34,136 bases of DNA from an uncultured Dorea sp. (GTDB lineage Bacteria > Bacillota > Clostridia > Lachnospirales > Lachnospiraceae). Below the pieces are notes generated by a model that did no database searches, was not told the DNA's origin, and was given only the letters and a program-made list of their open reading frames with translations. Where the stretch lies: contig CANSLW010000009.1 of the NCBI GenBank assembly GCA_947647815.1, positions 1-34,136 on the forward strand, read 5' to 3'. The translations under genes and the position numbers were made by a program. This document shows, in pieces, positions 24,554-32,337 of the stretch (its first letter is position 1; each line of letters opens with the position of its first letter).

Positions 24554-25654
24554 CGTTTCTTCCTTTCTTAGTCTTATCAGTATATGGACGAATCTCGGAA
24601 GGTTCGCCTGGTCACTTAAGGTTTCGTATTTCTTATATACCATATCATATAATTGATCTACTGTGTATATCTGATATTTGGGAATCTGAAGTAATTTTGC
24701 CGCAGCCTCTAACATCCCCATGAATAATTCTTTATCCGTATACCCCAGGGACAGTTTCAACACGAATGCGATCTCCGCCTTCTCCATATCCCGTATATCC
24801 TTAAGCCGCCTTTCATAATACTCATCATCATGATTCTGATCCAGATAATATATGGTACCCTCCAGGCCATACAGCATCCTCTTGGCGTCATAATATCCGA
24901 TTACCAGATTCTGCCGGCTCCTTTTACCTGAGAACTCAATGATGCTTCCCAGCTTCACCCGGGGCGCTATCTCATGCTTCTCACTTGCTTCCGGCATCCG
25001 CACATAAGGTTCTCTGCCGGGCCCGTAGATCCGTATCTCGATGATATCCTCATATCCCCTTTTTACCAGAGACTTTAATGGTACATTATTCACGACGCCC
25101 CCGTCAATATATTTTTTCCCTTGTATCCGTTCATTCTTGAATCCTATCAGATACGCGCTTGCCAGAAGGAAATCCTCCAAAAATCCTTTTGGAATATCCT
25201 TAATACTCAGGTCCAGTTCTTTGAATTCTGACACCGAGAATGTAAGCAGACAGAATTCCTTTCCACAATTTCGGATTGCTTCTTCATCAACCGTCTCATG
25301 AATCAACCGCTTAAGGGGCGCTATATCCACTCCGCCGTCTCTTAAGACTCTTCTGCTCTCCTCTAAGAATTCATGTAACGGCATCTCCTTGCTGAAGAAC
25401 CGCTCCATCCATGCATCATCCACGTCCATAACTGTGGAAAATGTCATCTCATTCCAGATATTCTCCGCTTTCTCCACATCGCCCATGCAGATCAGCGCGC
25501 CATTTAATGCGCCCACAGAAGTCCCAGCCACGGCATTAATCTTCACTCCGGCTTCCACAAGCGCCTTCCACGCTCCAATCTGATATGCGCCTCGCGCGCC
25601 TCCGCCGTCCAAGACAATCCCATACTCTTTTGACGTATCAATGACAAGATTCAT
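23561..25654 (-). CDS. Patatin-like phospholipase fused in frame to ornithine carbamoyltransferase
   Basis: One frame of 697 codons covers two enzymes. Residues 1 to about 365 are a patatin: oxyanion loop [14 protein letters not shown], nucleophile GTSVGAL (Ser46) and catalytic [11 protein letters not shown] (Asp184), followed by a helical region. Residues 368-697 are OTC. There is no stop at the boundary, which reads [14 protein letters not shown]. The DNA there contains a ribosome binding site, AAAGGAAG, and ATG for argF. In the next frame the tail of the patatin meets TGATAA (24574-24579) and then TAA. So the fusion could arise from a one-base indel near the patatin end, or be a true read-through. 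The start has AAAGGAAG seven bases upstream, 23 bases after the methyltransferase. Confidence 0.8.
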   Translation of the reverse strand: MNLVIDTSKEYGIVLDGGGARGAYQIGAWKALVEAGVKINAVAGTSVGALNGALICMGDVEKAENIWNEMTFSTVMDVDDAWMERFFSKEMPLHEFLEESRRVLRDGGVDIAPLKRLIHETVDEEAIRNCGKEFCLLTFSVSEFKELDLSIKDIPKGFLEDFLLASAYLIGFKNERIQGKKYIDGGVVNNVPLKSLVKRGYEDIIEIRIYGPGREPYVRMPEASEKHEIAPRVKLGSIIEFSGKRSRQNLVIGYYDAKRMLYGLEGTIYYLDQNHDDEYYERRLKDIRDMEKAEIAFVLKLSLGYTDKELFMGMLEAAAKLLQIPKYQIYTVDQLYDMVYKKYETLSDQANLPRFVHILIRLRKEETMNLKGRNFLTLKDYTAQEISYLLDLAADLKEKKKDGVPVDKYRGMNVALIFEKTSTRTRCSFEVAAHDMGMGTTYLDPSGSQIGKKESIEDTARVLGRMYDGIEYRGFGQEIVENLAKYAGVPVWNGLTNEYHPTQMLADLLTIREHFGCLKGIKLVYMGDARYNMGNSLMIACAKMGMHFVACTTENYFPNAELVETCQGYAKESGATITLTSDVKEGTKDADVIYTDVWVSMGEPDDVWEERIRELTPYKVTAGVMANAKESAIFLHCLPAFHDLKTKIGKEIYEKFGITDMEVTDEVFESAQSKVFDEAENRMHTIKAVMTATLGER

Positions 25655-25677
25655 ATATCCGCTTCCTTTCTAGAAAA

Positions 25678-26481
25678 TTATAATTTCCGCCGTCTCTGCC
25701 TCCCCGCCTCAAACATCAGCACAGAGGCTGCAATTGCCGCATTTAACGACTCCACCTGCCCTGCCATAGGTATCTTAATATACGCATCTGCAAGATCTGC
25801 AATCTCTTTCCTTAGACCATTGCCTTCATTTCCTATTAAAAATGCACATGGCTGGCAGTAATCCTCTTCATCGTAATCCTTTCTTCCCTCCAGATGTGCC
25901 GCATATGTCCTGATTCCCCGCTTTTTCAGGCTCCTTACTGCATCTGTCAGACTCTCCGCATAACAGAAGGGCATCCGGTAGACCGACCCCATGGTAGAAC
26001 GTATTGTCTTAGGATTATAGATATCCACACATTCTCTGTCCATGACCATTCCTGTCACGCCGGCTCCTTCCGCAGTCCGCAGGATTGTCCCCAGATTCCC
26101 CGGATCCTGCAGATGATCCAATACTACGATGTGAGGGCACTCACCCTTTGCAACATCATCCAATGTATAATCCATCTGCTCCACAACACATAATACTCCT
26201 TGCGGCGTCCTTGTATCCGCCGCATAATCGAACACCGTATCCGACAACACCTCAAAAACCACCGGCTTTTCCTCGCGTTCTGCCAGCATCTGGTCTATTA
26301 TGCCCCGTTCTCTTTTATAAAATGTCTCCGTCACATAGATCTCTCTAAGCTTTGCAGCCGGTGCTTCCCGGAACATACGAAGCCCCTCTATCAGGAATAC
26401 TCCCTCTTCGTCTCTTGCTTTCCGTTTTTTCTTCAGATTCACAAGATGTTTCACTTTTGCATTGGCTGTACTTGTAATCAT
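25678..26481 (-). CDS. TrmH/SpoU-family RNA 2'-O-methyltransferase
   Basis: This 267-residue protein methylates the 2'-OH of an RNA ribose using SAM. The N-terminal substrate-binding part starts ITSTANAKVKHLVNLKKKRK and VFLIEGLRMFREA. The SPOUT knot has motif 1 LDHLQDPGNLGTILRTAEG (Asn and Arg present), motif 2 AFLIGNEGNGLRKE and motif 3 IKIPMAGQVESLNAAIAAS. It is closest in type to RlmB/TsnR-like enzymes, but the target (23S rRNA or tRNA) cannot be set. It heads the operon continuing into patatin-argF, birA and coaX, with its promoter at 26505-26533. Confidence 0.9.
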   Translation of the reverse strand: MITSTANAKVKHLVNLKKKRKARDEEGVFLIEGLRMFREAPAAKLREIYVTETFYKRERGIIDQMLAEREEKPVVFEVLSDTVFDYAADTRTPQGVLCVVEQMDYTLDDVAKGECPHIVVLDHLQDPGNLGTILRTAEGAGVTGMVMDRECVDIYNPKTIRSTMGSVYRMPFCYAESLTDAVRSLKKRGIRTYAAHLEGRKDYDEEDYCQPCAFLIGNEGNGLRKEIADLADAYIKIPMAGQVESLNAAIAASVLMFEAGRQRRRKL

Positions 26482-26504
26482 CCCAGTCTTCCTCCATTAG
26501 TAAT

Positions 26505-26533
26505 ATTATAATCGCAATATCACGATACAACAA
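26505..26533 (-). promoter_or_regulatory. Promoter of the methyltransferase-argF-birA-coaX-dusB operon
   Basis: TATAAT (26505-26510) is a perfect -10; TTGTTG (26528-26533) lies 17 bases upstream and matches only the first three bases of the -35. GGAGGAAG precedes ATG 26481. The same intergenic region must also drive udp on the plus strand, where I could not fix a clear promoter. Confidence 0.55.
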
Positions 26534-26688
26534 GAGTTATACAATCAACTGTTAAGTTGCACATAATTTAGATTATATTTTTGTTGAAAATGCTATTATT
26601 CACAAAAAAATCCCAAAATCCTTTCTTCATAATCTGATTATTTGTAAAATAAAAGCAGCCTCAGAAAACAGGAAAGGATGATGAATCT

Positions 26689-27465
26689 ATGAACTATTCA
26701 GAAAATGCCGGTAAACAATATCATATCCAGGTAGGAAAAGGCGATGTAGGCAGATACGTAATCCTGCCCGGAGACCCAAAACGCTGTGCGAAGATTGCAA
26801 AATATTTTGACAATGCAGTACTGATGGCTGACAGCCGGGAATATGTCACCTACACAGGATATCTGGACGGCGTAAAGGTAAGCGTAACTTCCACAGGTAT
26901 CGGCGGCCCGTCGGCTTCTATTGCCATGGAAGAACTCGTGATGTCTGGCGCAGACACCTTTATCCGGGTCGGCACCTGCGGCGGCATGCAGACTGATGTA
27001 ATGAGCGGCGACATCGTCATTGCAACCGGCGCTGTCAGAATGGAAGGCACCAGCCGGGAATATGCACCCATTGAATTCCCTGCTGTTGCTGATATACAAG
27101 TTACAAATGCACTCACAGATGCCGCTAAGAAACTAGGGCAAAACTATCACGCAGGCGTGGTACAATGCAAGGATTCCTTCTATGGACAGCATTCTCCCGA
27201 GTCTAAACCGGTCGATTATGAATTACTGAACAAATGGGAAGCCTTTAAAAGGCTTGGATGTCTGGCGTCCGAGATGGAATCAGCTGCCCTGTTCGTTGTT
27301 GCAAGCAGCCTCCGTGTCAGAATCGGTTCCTGTTTCCTCGTAATGGCAAACCAGGAACGGGAAAAGGCCGGACTTGAGAATCCCGTCGTTCATGATACGG
27401 ACATGGCAATCCGGGTGGCAGTTGAAGCGCTCCGAAGTCTGATAAAAAAAGATGCGAACCCTTAG
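26689..27465 (+). CDS. udp: Uridine phosphorylase
   Basis: It cleaves uridine to uracil and ribose-1-phosphate. The 258-residue protein belongs to the nucleoside phosphorylase family: [14 protein letters not shown] (phosphate-binding Gly-Asp-Pro), [38 protein letters not shown] and [11 protein letters not shown] (ribose-binding Glu-Met-Glu). The insert and SFYGQHSPE segment favour uridine over purine specificity. It stands alone on the plus strand, with AAAGGATG before the ATG and a strong terminator after. A four-codon out-of-frame reading ATG ATG AAT CTA TGA overlaps the start codon. Confidence 0.92.
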   Translation: MNYSENAGKQYHIQVGKGDVGRYVILPGDPKRCAKIAKYFDNAVLMADSREYVTYTGYLDGVKVSVTSTGIGGPSASIAMEELVMSGADTFIRVGTCGGMQTDVMSGDIVIATGAVRMEGTSREYAPIEFPAVADIQVTNALTDAAKKLGQNYHAGVVQCKDSFYGQHSPESKPVDYELLNKWEAFKRLGCLASEMESAALFVVASSLRVRIGSCFLVMANQEREKAGLENPVVHDTDMAIRVAVEALRSLIKKDANP

Positions 27466-27502
27466 AGTATTCAGCTGCATAGATACTATCATATGCAAAG
27501 TC

Positions 27503-27538
27503 AAAAGAGACAGGAACGATATAGTTTCTGTCTCTTTT
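27503..27538 (+). terminator. Terminator of udp
   Basis: AAAAGAGACAG (27503-27513) pairs with CTGTCTCTTTT (27528-27538), 11 bp, with four more inner pairs (GAAC with GTTT). A T-run (TTTTT) ends the arm at 27535-27539. It starts 38 bases past the stop. Confidence 0.85.
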
Positions 27539-27583
27539 TCATACTTTCATACCCAAACTGCCTGTTGAATCATGTTCTCCCGC

Positions 27584-27606
27584 AGCCACGCAGCAAGTAC
27601 GTGGCT
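27584..27606 (-). terminator. Hairpin after the SDR gene
   Basis: AGCCACG (27584-27590) and CGTGGCT (27600-27606) form a 7-bp stem with a 9-base loop, 31 bases beyond the SDR stop. No T-tract follows on the minus strand, so its terminator role is uncertain. Confidence 0.3.
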
Positions 27607-27636
27607 CGGATGTGAAAAGTAACTTCCGTATCCCCT

Positions 27637-28380
27637 CTATGCTCTCATCGCGCCGTCTACAGACAGGACTTCTCCTGTTACATAACTTGCCATGTCACTT
27701 GCCAGGAATAAGAATGCATTGGCGATATCTTCCGGCTCACCAATTCTGCGAAGCGGAATTCCTGCAATCATAGGCTGAATCATCTGATCCGGCAGCGCCG
27801 CAACCATATCCGTCTTAGTAATTCCAGGCGCAACTGCATTTACACGGATATTGCTTGGTCCAAGTTCTCTTGCTAGAGACAGCGTCATACCGTTTACGGC
27901 AAATTTACTCGTCGGGTATGCCACGCCGCCCGGCTGTCCGGAAATGCTGACCATAGAACTTGTATTCAGGATACATCCGCCGCCCTGCTCTCTCATAATT
28001 GCAACGGTTGGCTGAATCGCATTAAAGAGTGCATCTACATTCAGCTTCATAACCTTCTCAAACTGCCCCTCTGCATAGTTCTCTATCTTCGTACTGTCAG
28101 ATATTCCAGCATTATTAACCAGTATATCAATCTTGCCAAACTTATCTTTTACCTTCTGGATTGCAGCCTTAACTGCCTCAGCATCAGAAAGGTTCGGGTA
28201 ATCTCCTTCTACTTCCCAGCCCGCATTCTCTTCCTTCAAAGAAGAGAGCGCTTTCTCTACGGTCTCTTCCCTGGAACCAAACAGTACAACTTTCGCGCCG
28301 TTCTCCAGATATTTCTTTACGATTGCATAACCGATACCTCTGGTGCCGCCTGTGACAACAGCTACTTTACCTTTTAACAT
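27637..28380 (-). CDS. Short-chain dehydrogenase/reductase, FabG or hydroxysteroid dehydrogenase-like
   Basis: ATG 28380 with AGGAGG upstream gives 247 residues. The N-terminal nucleotide motif is VTGGTRGIGYA; NNAGIS, SSM (Ser) and the active-site YPTSK follow. After the second strand the sequence is LFGSREE, without the acidic residue that favours NAD, so NADP(H) is likely. The motif set (VTGGTRGIG, ENGAKVVLFGS, AFLFLASDMASYVTGEVLSVDGA) is close to what I remember of bile-acid hydroxysteroid dehydrogenases of C. scindens-like bacteria, including BaiA and 12-alpha types. A plain 3-oxoacyl-ACP reductase is also possible, but no fab genes are near. It is monocistronic, with an unusual perfect palindrome in its leader. 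Confidence 0.75.
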   Translation of the reverse strand: MLKGKVAVVTGGTRGIGYAIVKKYLENGAKVVLFGSREETVEKALSSLKEENAGWEVEGDYPNLSDAEAVKAAIQKVKDKFGKIDILVNNAGISDSTKIENYAEGQFEKVMKLNVDALFNAIQPTVAIMREQGGGCILNTSSMVSISGQPGGVAYPTSKFAVNGMTLSLARELGPSNIRVNAVAPGITKTDMVAALPDQMIQPMIAGIPLRRIGEPEDIANAFLFLASDMASYVTGEVLSVDGAMRA

Positions 28381-28411
28381 CTTCGTTCCTCCTGTTTTCA
28401 TATAATGATGT

Positions 28412-28437
28412 TGGGGGCAAAAGGTATTTTGCCCCCA
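28412..28437. promoter_or_regulatory. Perfect 11-bp palindrome in the SDR leader
   Basis: TGGGGGCAAAA (28412-28422) and TTTTGCCCCCA (28427-28437) are perfect inverted arms with a 4-base centre, 32 bases upstream of ATG 28380. On the minus strand no T-run follows, so it is not a terminator. A TATAAT lies about 50 bases further upstream (28490-28495). It would be either a regulator binding site or a structured leader. Confidence 0.6.
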
Positions 28438-28521
28438 TGATATTACGGATTGTTCCACATTTCCTGCTCCCACAATCCTAAAAATATTATACACTATTTT
28501 CCTCAGATACGATATATTTAT

Positions 28522-29211
28522 TTAAACTTTAAATCGGTAACCGACTCCCCATATCGTCTCAATATACTGTGGGTTCGAAGTGTCCATCTCCACCTTCTCA
28601 CGTATCTTCTTGATATGGACTGTCACAGTCGCGATATCACCAATAGATTCCATATCCCAGATCTCACGGAACAGCTCCTCCTTCGTATACACATGATTCG
28701 GATGGCTGGCAAGGAAAGTAAGCAGGTCGAATTCTTTCGTGGTAAATGTCTTCTCTTCTCCATTAATCCACACACGTCTCGCTGTCGTATCAATCTTAAG
28801 GCCGCGAATCTCAATGACCTTATTCGCTTCCACAGCACTTCCAGTCAGCCGGTCATATCTCGCCAGATGCGCCTTTACACGCGCCACCAGCTCACTGGGA
28901 CTGAAAGGCTTCGTCATATAATCATCTGCTCCAAGACCAAGCCCGCGGATCTTGTCAATATCATCCTTCTTCGCTGACACCATGATAATCGGCGTATTCT
29001 TCACATCCCTTACCTGGCGGCAGATGTCAAACCCGTCGATCCCTGGCAGCATCAGATCCAGGATAAACATATCATAATCTTCATTCAGCGCCTTCTGAAG
29101 ACCGGTTGCCCCGTCATTCGCCACCTCAACCGCAAAGCCGCTTAACTCCAGATAATCTTTCTCCAGATCCGCAATCGCTTCTTCATCTTCTACAATCAAT
29201 ATCTTACTCAT
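28522..29211 (-). CDS. OmpR/PhoB-family response regulator
   Basis: This 229-residue protein has a receiver domain (about 1-120) with acidic EDEEA near the start, phosphoacceptor Asp52 in FILDLMLPGIDGFD and the conserved Lys in VSAKKDD. The C-terminal winged helix (about 130-229) has KIDTTARRVWINGEEKTFTT, KEFDLLTFLASHPNHVYTKE and IWGVGYRFKV. It should bind DNA as a dimer when phosphorylated by the kinase encoded upstream; the ATG overlaps the kinase frame by eight bases. Target genes are unknown; the SDR downstream is a candidate only by position. Confidence 0.95.
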   Translation of the reverse strand: MSKILIVEDEEAIADLEKDYLELSGFAVEVANDGATGLQKALNEDYDMFILDLMLPGIDGFDICRQVRDVKNTPIIMVSAKKDDIDKIRGLGLGADDYMTKPFSPSELVARVKAHLARYDRLTGSAVEANKVIEIRGLKIDTTARRVWINGEEKTFTTKEFDLLTFLASHPNHVYTKEELFREIWDMESIGDIATVTVHIKKIREKVEMDTSNPQYIETIWGVGYRFKV

Positions 29212-30700
29212 ATACCGGTACCTCCTGATATTTTCTCAGAACGAAATACATCGTCGTTCCTGTCTCTTCCCTGCTGGTTGCCCAGATCTTGCCGCCATGT
29301 TCCTCTATAATCTTCTTCACAATCGAAAGTCCAATGCCGCTTCCTCCCTTAGATGAATTACGTGAAGCATCCGTCCGGTAAAAACGGTCGAATATGTTGG
29401 GCAGATCCTTTGCCGCGATTCCTCTTCCATTATCCTCCAGCTCAATCTGTACAAAATCCCCGACATCCTTAACCCGCAGGTTAATCTTTCCTTTGGGCTT
29501 ATCCATATATTTCATCGAATTGTTCACGATATTATGTACAACCCGCTTAATCTGTTCTGCATCCGCGATAATCTTCACGCCTGCTTCCACATAGTTGAAA
29601 TATCCAAATTCCACACCACGCGACTCCAATTCCAAAGAAAGATCCTCTGCACAGTCTTCAAAATATGCATCCACAGACAATGTATTGAAATTATATGGAA
29701 TCCTGTTAGTATCTATCTTAGTATACAATGTCAGCTCATTAATCAGCGTATCCATCTCGCTGGCTTTATTATAGATTGTCCGGATATATCGTTCCATCTT
29801 CTCTGGTGTATCCGCGACCCCGTCCATAATCCCTTCCGCATATCCCTTGATCGCCGTAACCGGCGTCTTCAGGTCATGGGAAATATTGCTGATCAGTTCC
29901 TTATTCTCTTTATCGAACTTCAGTTTCTCTTCTGCATTGTCCTGAAGCCGCTGCCGCATATCCTCCAGGCTCTGGCAGAGCTGGCCCAGTTCATCATCTG
30001 CTTCTGCCTCAAGTTCGAAGTCAAGGTTGCCTTCCTTAATCTTCTGTGCTGCAATCTGCATCTTTCCAAGCGGTCCCATAACCCCCCGGTATATCCAGAG
30101 TATCAGAAGCGCTGCTGTCAGAATCAATACTATAATAATCCCTACAACAACTTCTGTATACAGCCGCTCTACCTCGGGAATCACCCCGCGTACATTTACA
30201 ACGACGAATGCGCTGCCTTCTTTCTTATCCGGATAAAGAAAATCCACCTGTTTGACCAACGCCTGGGCTTCTCCGCCAAGAAAAAGTCCGTTCTCCGATT
30301 CCAGTTCCGAATCCCCATATCCCGGAAGGCGGGAAATCACGGGCTCCGCCTCTTCTATATCTGCTCCGACATAGATTAGCATACTTTCCTTACGCACAAG
30401 CAGATACGCATTCTTCTTCAGCAGCTTCTGGTTGAATTCTTCGAGAAAGGTAGCATCCTCCATCTTCCGGGGGTTCTCCTCTACCATCTGATCCAGCTCG
30501 CCGTAGAATTTCTCCGTAAGTCTCGACATAACCGAGACGGAATTCGACAGACTCTCCGTCGTCATCCCTGTAATATCATATGCCTTCTCTATAGCGCTCA
30601 TCTGGTATTTTCCAAGCAGGAATATCATGGTAATCGTTAAAAGAATCGGGATTAAGATAACTGTCAGAAAAGCTATGATCAACCTTGTCTTTAACTTCAT
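29204..30700 (-). CDS. Membrane sensor histidine kinase
   Basis: ATG 30700 has GGAGG seven bases upstream, giving 498 residues; the frame further upstream lacks features. Transmembrane helix 1 is about 7-30 (LIIAFLTVILIPILLTI), an extracellular sensor region of about 150 residues follows, and helix 2 is about 184-205. A HAMP domain (about 206-258) leads to the HisKA box SNISHDLKTP (His275) and the HATPase boxes: N box NIVNNSMKYM, G1 DNGRGI, F box DRFYRTDASR and G2 GGSGIGLSIVKKII. It phosphorylates the response regulator encoded downstream. The signal is unknown; the extracellular region has no recognisable domain. Confidence 0.93.
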   Translation of the reverse strand: MKLKTRLIIAFLTVILIPILLTITMIFLLGKYQMSAIEKAYDITGMTTESLSNSVSVMSRLTEKFYGELDQMVEENPRKMEDATFLEEFNQKLLKKNAYLLVRKESMLIYVGADIEEAEPVISRLPGYGDSELESENGLFLGGEAQALVKQVDFLYPDKKEGSAFVVVNVRGVIPEVERLYTEVVVGIIIVLILTAALLILWIYRGVMGPLGKMQIAAQKIKEGNLDFELEAEADDELGQLCQSLEDMRQRLQDNAEEKLKFDKENKELISNISHDLKTPVTAIKGYAEGIMDGVADTPEKMERYIRTIYNKASEMDTLINELTLYTKIDTNRIPYNFNTLSVDAYFEDCAEDLSLELESRGVEFGYFNYVEAGVKIIADAEQIKRVVHNIVNNSMKYMDKPKGKINLRVKDVGDFVQIELEDNGRGIAAKDLPNIFDRFYRTDASRNSSKGGSGIGLSIVKKIIEEHGGKIWATSREETGTTMYFVLRKYQEVPVYE

Positions 30701-30763
30701 CTTCGCGCCTCCACGGTAAAATACATCACATGTATATCGTACATTTAAGTATAACACGAAAAA

Positions 30764-30786
30764 GGACGCTTCACAGCAAAGCGTCC
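30764..30786 (-). terminator. Terminator of metK
   Basis: GGACGCTT (30764-30771) and AAGCGTCC (30779-30786) make a perfect 8-bp stem with a 7-base loop. On the minus strand the stem is followed by TTTTTCG, a proper T-tract. It separates metK from the two-component genes. Confidence 0.85.
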
Positions 30787-30823
30787 ATAAACTATTATAA
30801 AATTTTTATAAATAGAACATCAA

Positions 30824-32011
30824 TTACAAGTATTTCTTAAGTAACTCTACTTTATCAGTCTTCTCCCACGGCAGATCCAGATCTGTGCGTCCAAAGTGTC
30901 CATATGCCGCCGTCTGCTTATAGATTGGCCTTCTTAAGTCAAGCATCTTTATAATCCCTGCCGGACGAAGGTCAAAGTTCTCACGAATCATCTCTACCAG
31001 CTTCTCATTGCCAATCTTTCCTGTTCCAAATGTATCCACCATGATGGATGTCGGATGTGCCACACCAATCGCATAAGATAACTGGATCTCACATTTTTTC
31101 GCAAGGCCTGCTGCCACGATATTCTTTGCAACATAACGTGCCGCATAAGCCGCAGAACGGTCTACCTTCGTACAGTCCTTCCCTGAGAATGCGCCGCCGC
31201 CGTGGCGTGCCATCCCGCCGTAGGTATCTACAATAATCTTCCGCCCCGTAAGGCCGCTGTCACCGTGAGGTCCTCCGATTACAAAACGTCCGGTTGGATT
31301 AATGAAGAACTTCGTCTCATCGTCCACCATCTCTGCCGGAATCACTGCGTCGAATACATATTTCTTAATATCCTCGTGAATCTGCTCCTGTGTCACTTCC
31401 GGGTCATGCTGGGTAGAAAGCACTACCGCATCCAGACGAGTCGGAATCCCTTCTTCGTTATACTCAACGGTTACCTGTGATTTTCCGTCCGGCCTTAAGT
31501 ATGGCAGTGTGCCGTCCTTTCTAATCTCTGCAAGCCTTCTTGACAGCTTGTGCGCCAGCGCGATTGGATATGGCATCAATTCTGGCGTCTCATCTGTCGC
31601 ATAACCAAACATCATGCCCTGGTCACCAGCGCCGATTGCCTCGATCTCCTCATCTGACATCTTATTCTCTTTTGCTTCCAATGCTTTATCTACACCCATC
31701 GCAATGTCACTGGACTGTTCATCAATCGCTGTCAGCACTCCGCAGGTCTCCGCATCAAATCCATATTTTCCACGAACATAACCAATCTCTTTAATCGTGT
31801 CTCTTACAATCTTCTGAATGTCCACATAAGCCTTTGTCGTAATCTCACCCATAACAAGGACAAGCCCTGTCGTCGTACTCGTCTCACATGCCACACGGCT
31901 CATAGGATCCTGTTCCATCAATGCATCCAAAATCGCGTCCGAGATCTGGTCGCACATCTTATCCGGATGGCCTTCTGTTACTGATTCTGATGTAAATAAA
32001 TGTTTCTCCAT
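30824..32011 (-). CDS. metK: S-adenosylmethionine synthetase
   Basis: It makes SAM from methionine and ATP. ATG 32011 (395 residues) has AAGGAG nine bases upstream; 45 extra codons before it belong to the leader. Motifs are [29 protein letters not shown] (the GAGDQG signature), [20 protein letters not shown] and GGAFSGKD. It is controlled by a SAM-I riboswitch and terminator in its leader. It is monocistronic, ended by the terminator at 30764-30786. Confidence 0.98.
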   Translation of the reverse strand: MEKHLFTSESVTEGHPDKMCDQISDAILDALMEQDPMSRVACETSTTTGLVLVMGEITTKAYVDIQKIVRDTIKEIGYVRGKYGFDAETCGVLTAIDEQSSDIAMGVDKALEAKENKMSDEEIEAIGAGDQGMMFGYATDETPELMPYPIALAHKLSRRLAEIRKDGTLPYLRPDGKSQVTVEYNEEGIPTRLDAVVLSTQHDPEVTQEQIHEDIKKYVFDAVIPAEMVDDETKFFINPTGRFVIGGPHGDSGLTGRKIIVDTYGGMARHGGGAFSGKDCTKVDRSAAYAARYVAKNIVAAGLAKKCEIQLSYAIGVAHPTSIMVDTFGTGKIGNEKLVEMIRENFDLRPAGIIKMLDLRRPIYKQTAAYGHFGRTDLDLPWEKTDKVELLKKYL

Positions 32012-32108
32012 AGCTTTCCACTCCTTCTTGTGACAGCGTACTTTCTCTTTGTTCAAAGCCATGTAATTATGGCTCCTTATGACTGATTCACTGAGTGATG
32101 TAAGTAGA

Positions 32109-32137
32109 AAAACAGCCCACGCTAAGCGGACTGTTTT
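32109..32137 (-). terminator. Riboswitch-controlled terminator of metK
   Basis: On the minus strand a 12-bp stem (32137-32126 with 32120-32109, including two G-T pairs) with loop TTAGC is followed by TC; the arm itself ends in TTTTT. It lies directly after the riboswitch aptamer and before the metK start, so it is the expression platform that ends transcription when SAM is bound. Confidence 0.8.
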
Positions 32138-32155
32138 ATATCTCATAAACCAATC

Positions 32156-32254
32156 CTCTTATTGTTCGATTACTCGCTCAGGTTGGCACCTTCCCGCACC
32201 GGGGGTTGCCGCAGCTTCACAGATCCTTTGTATCTCCACTGCTCTGAATAAGAG
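32156..32254 (-). ncRNA. SAM-I (S-box) riboswitch
   Basis: On the minus strand P1 is CTCTTATT (32254-32247) with AATAAGAG (32163-32156). Inside are the S-box core elements CAGAGCAGTGGAG, then CTGTGAAGCTGCGGCAACC, then GGTGCcAAcCTG-like and GAGCGAGTAATCGAAC segments. They match the conserved order AGAG, GGAG, TGAAgCC, GGCAACC, GGTGCtAAnTCC of the family. SAM binding stabilises the aptamer and lets the downstream terminator form, turning metK off. Confidence 0.93.
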
Positions 32255-32291
32255 AAAGTCAGCATTATTAATTTGTCTGTTTCCATATATG

Positions 32292-32320
32292 AATATACTC
32301 GCTTTTATGTATGTTGTCAA
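32292..32320 (-). promoter_or_regulatory. Promoter of the metK riboswitch leader
   Basis: TTGACA (32315-32320) and TATATT (32292-32297) on the minus strand, 17-base spacer. Transcription would start near 32285, about 30 bases before the riboswitch P1. Confidence 0.8.
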
Positions 32321-32337
32321 TATGGTCATAAAGAATT

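Noticed and set aside
24148-24723. Plus-strand 191-codon frame across the patatin-argF junction
   Set aside because: It is antisense to two motif-rich enzymes, low in hydrophobic structure, and has no RBS.
26698-27099. Minus-strand frame over udp
   Set aside because: A shadow of udp; no motif, no RBS.
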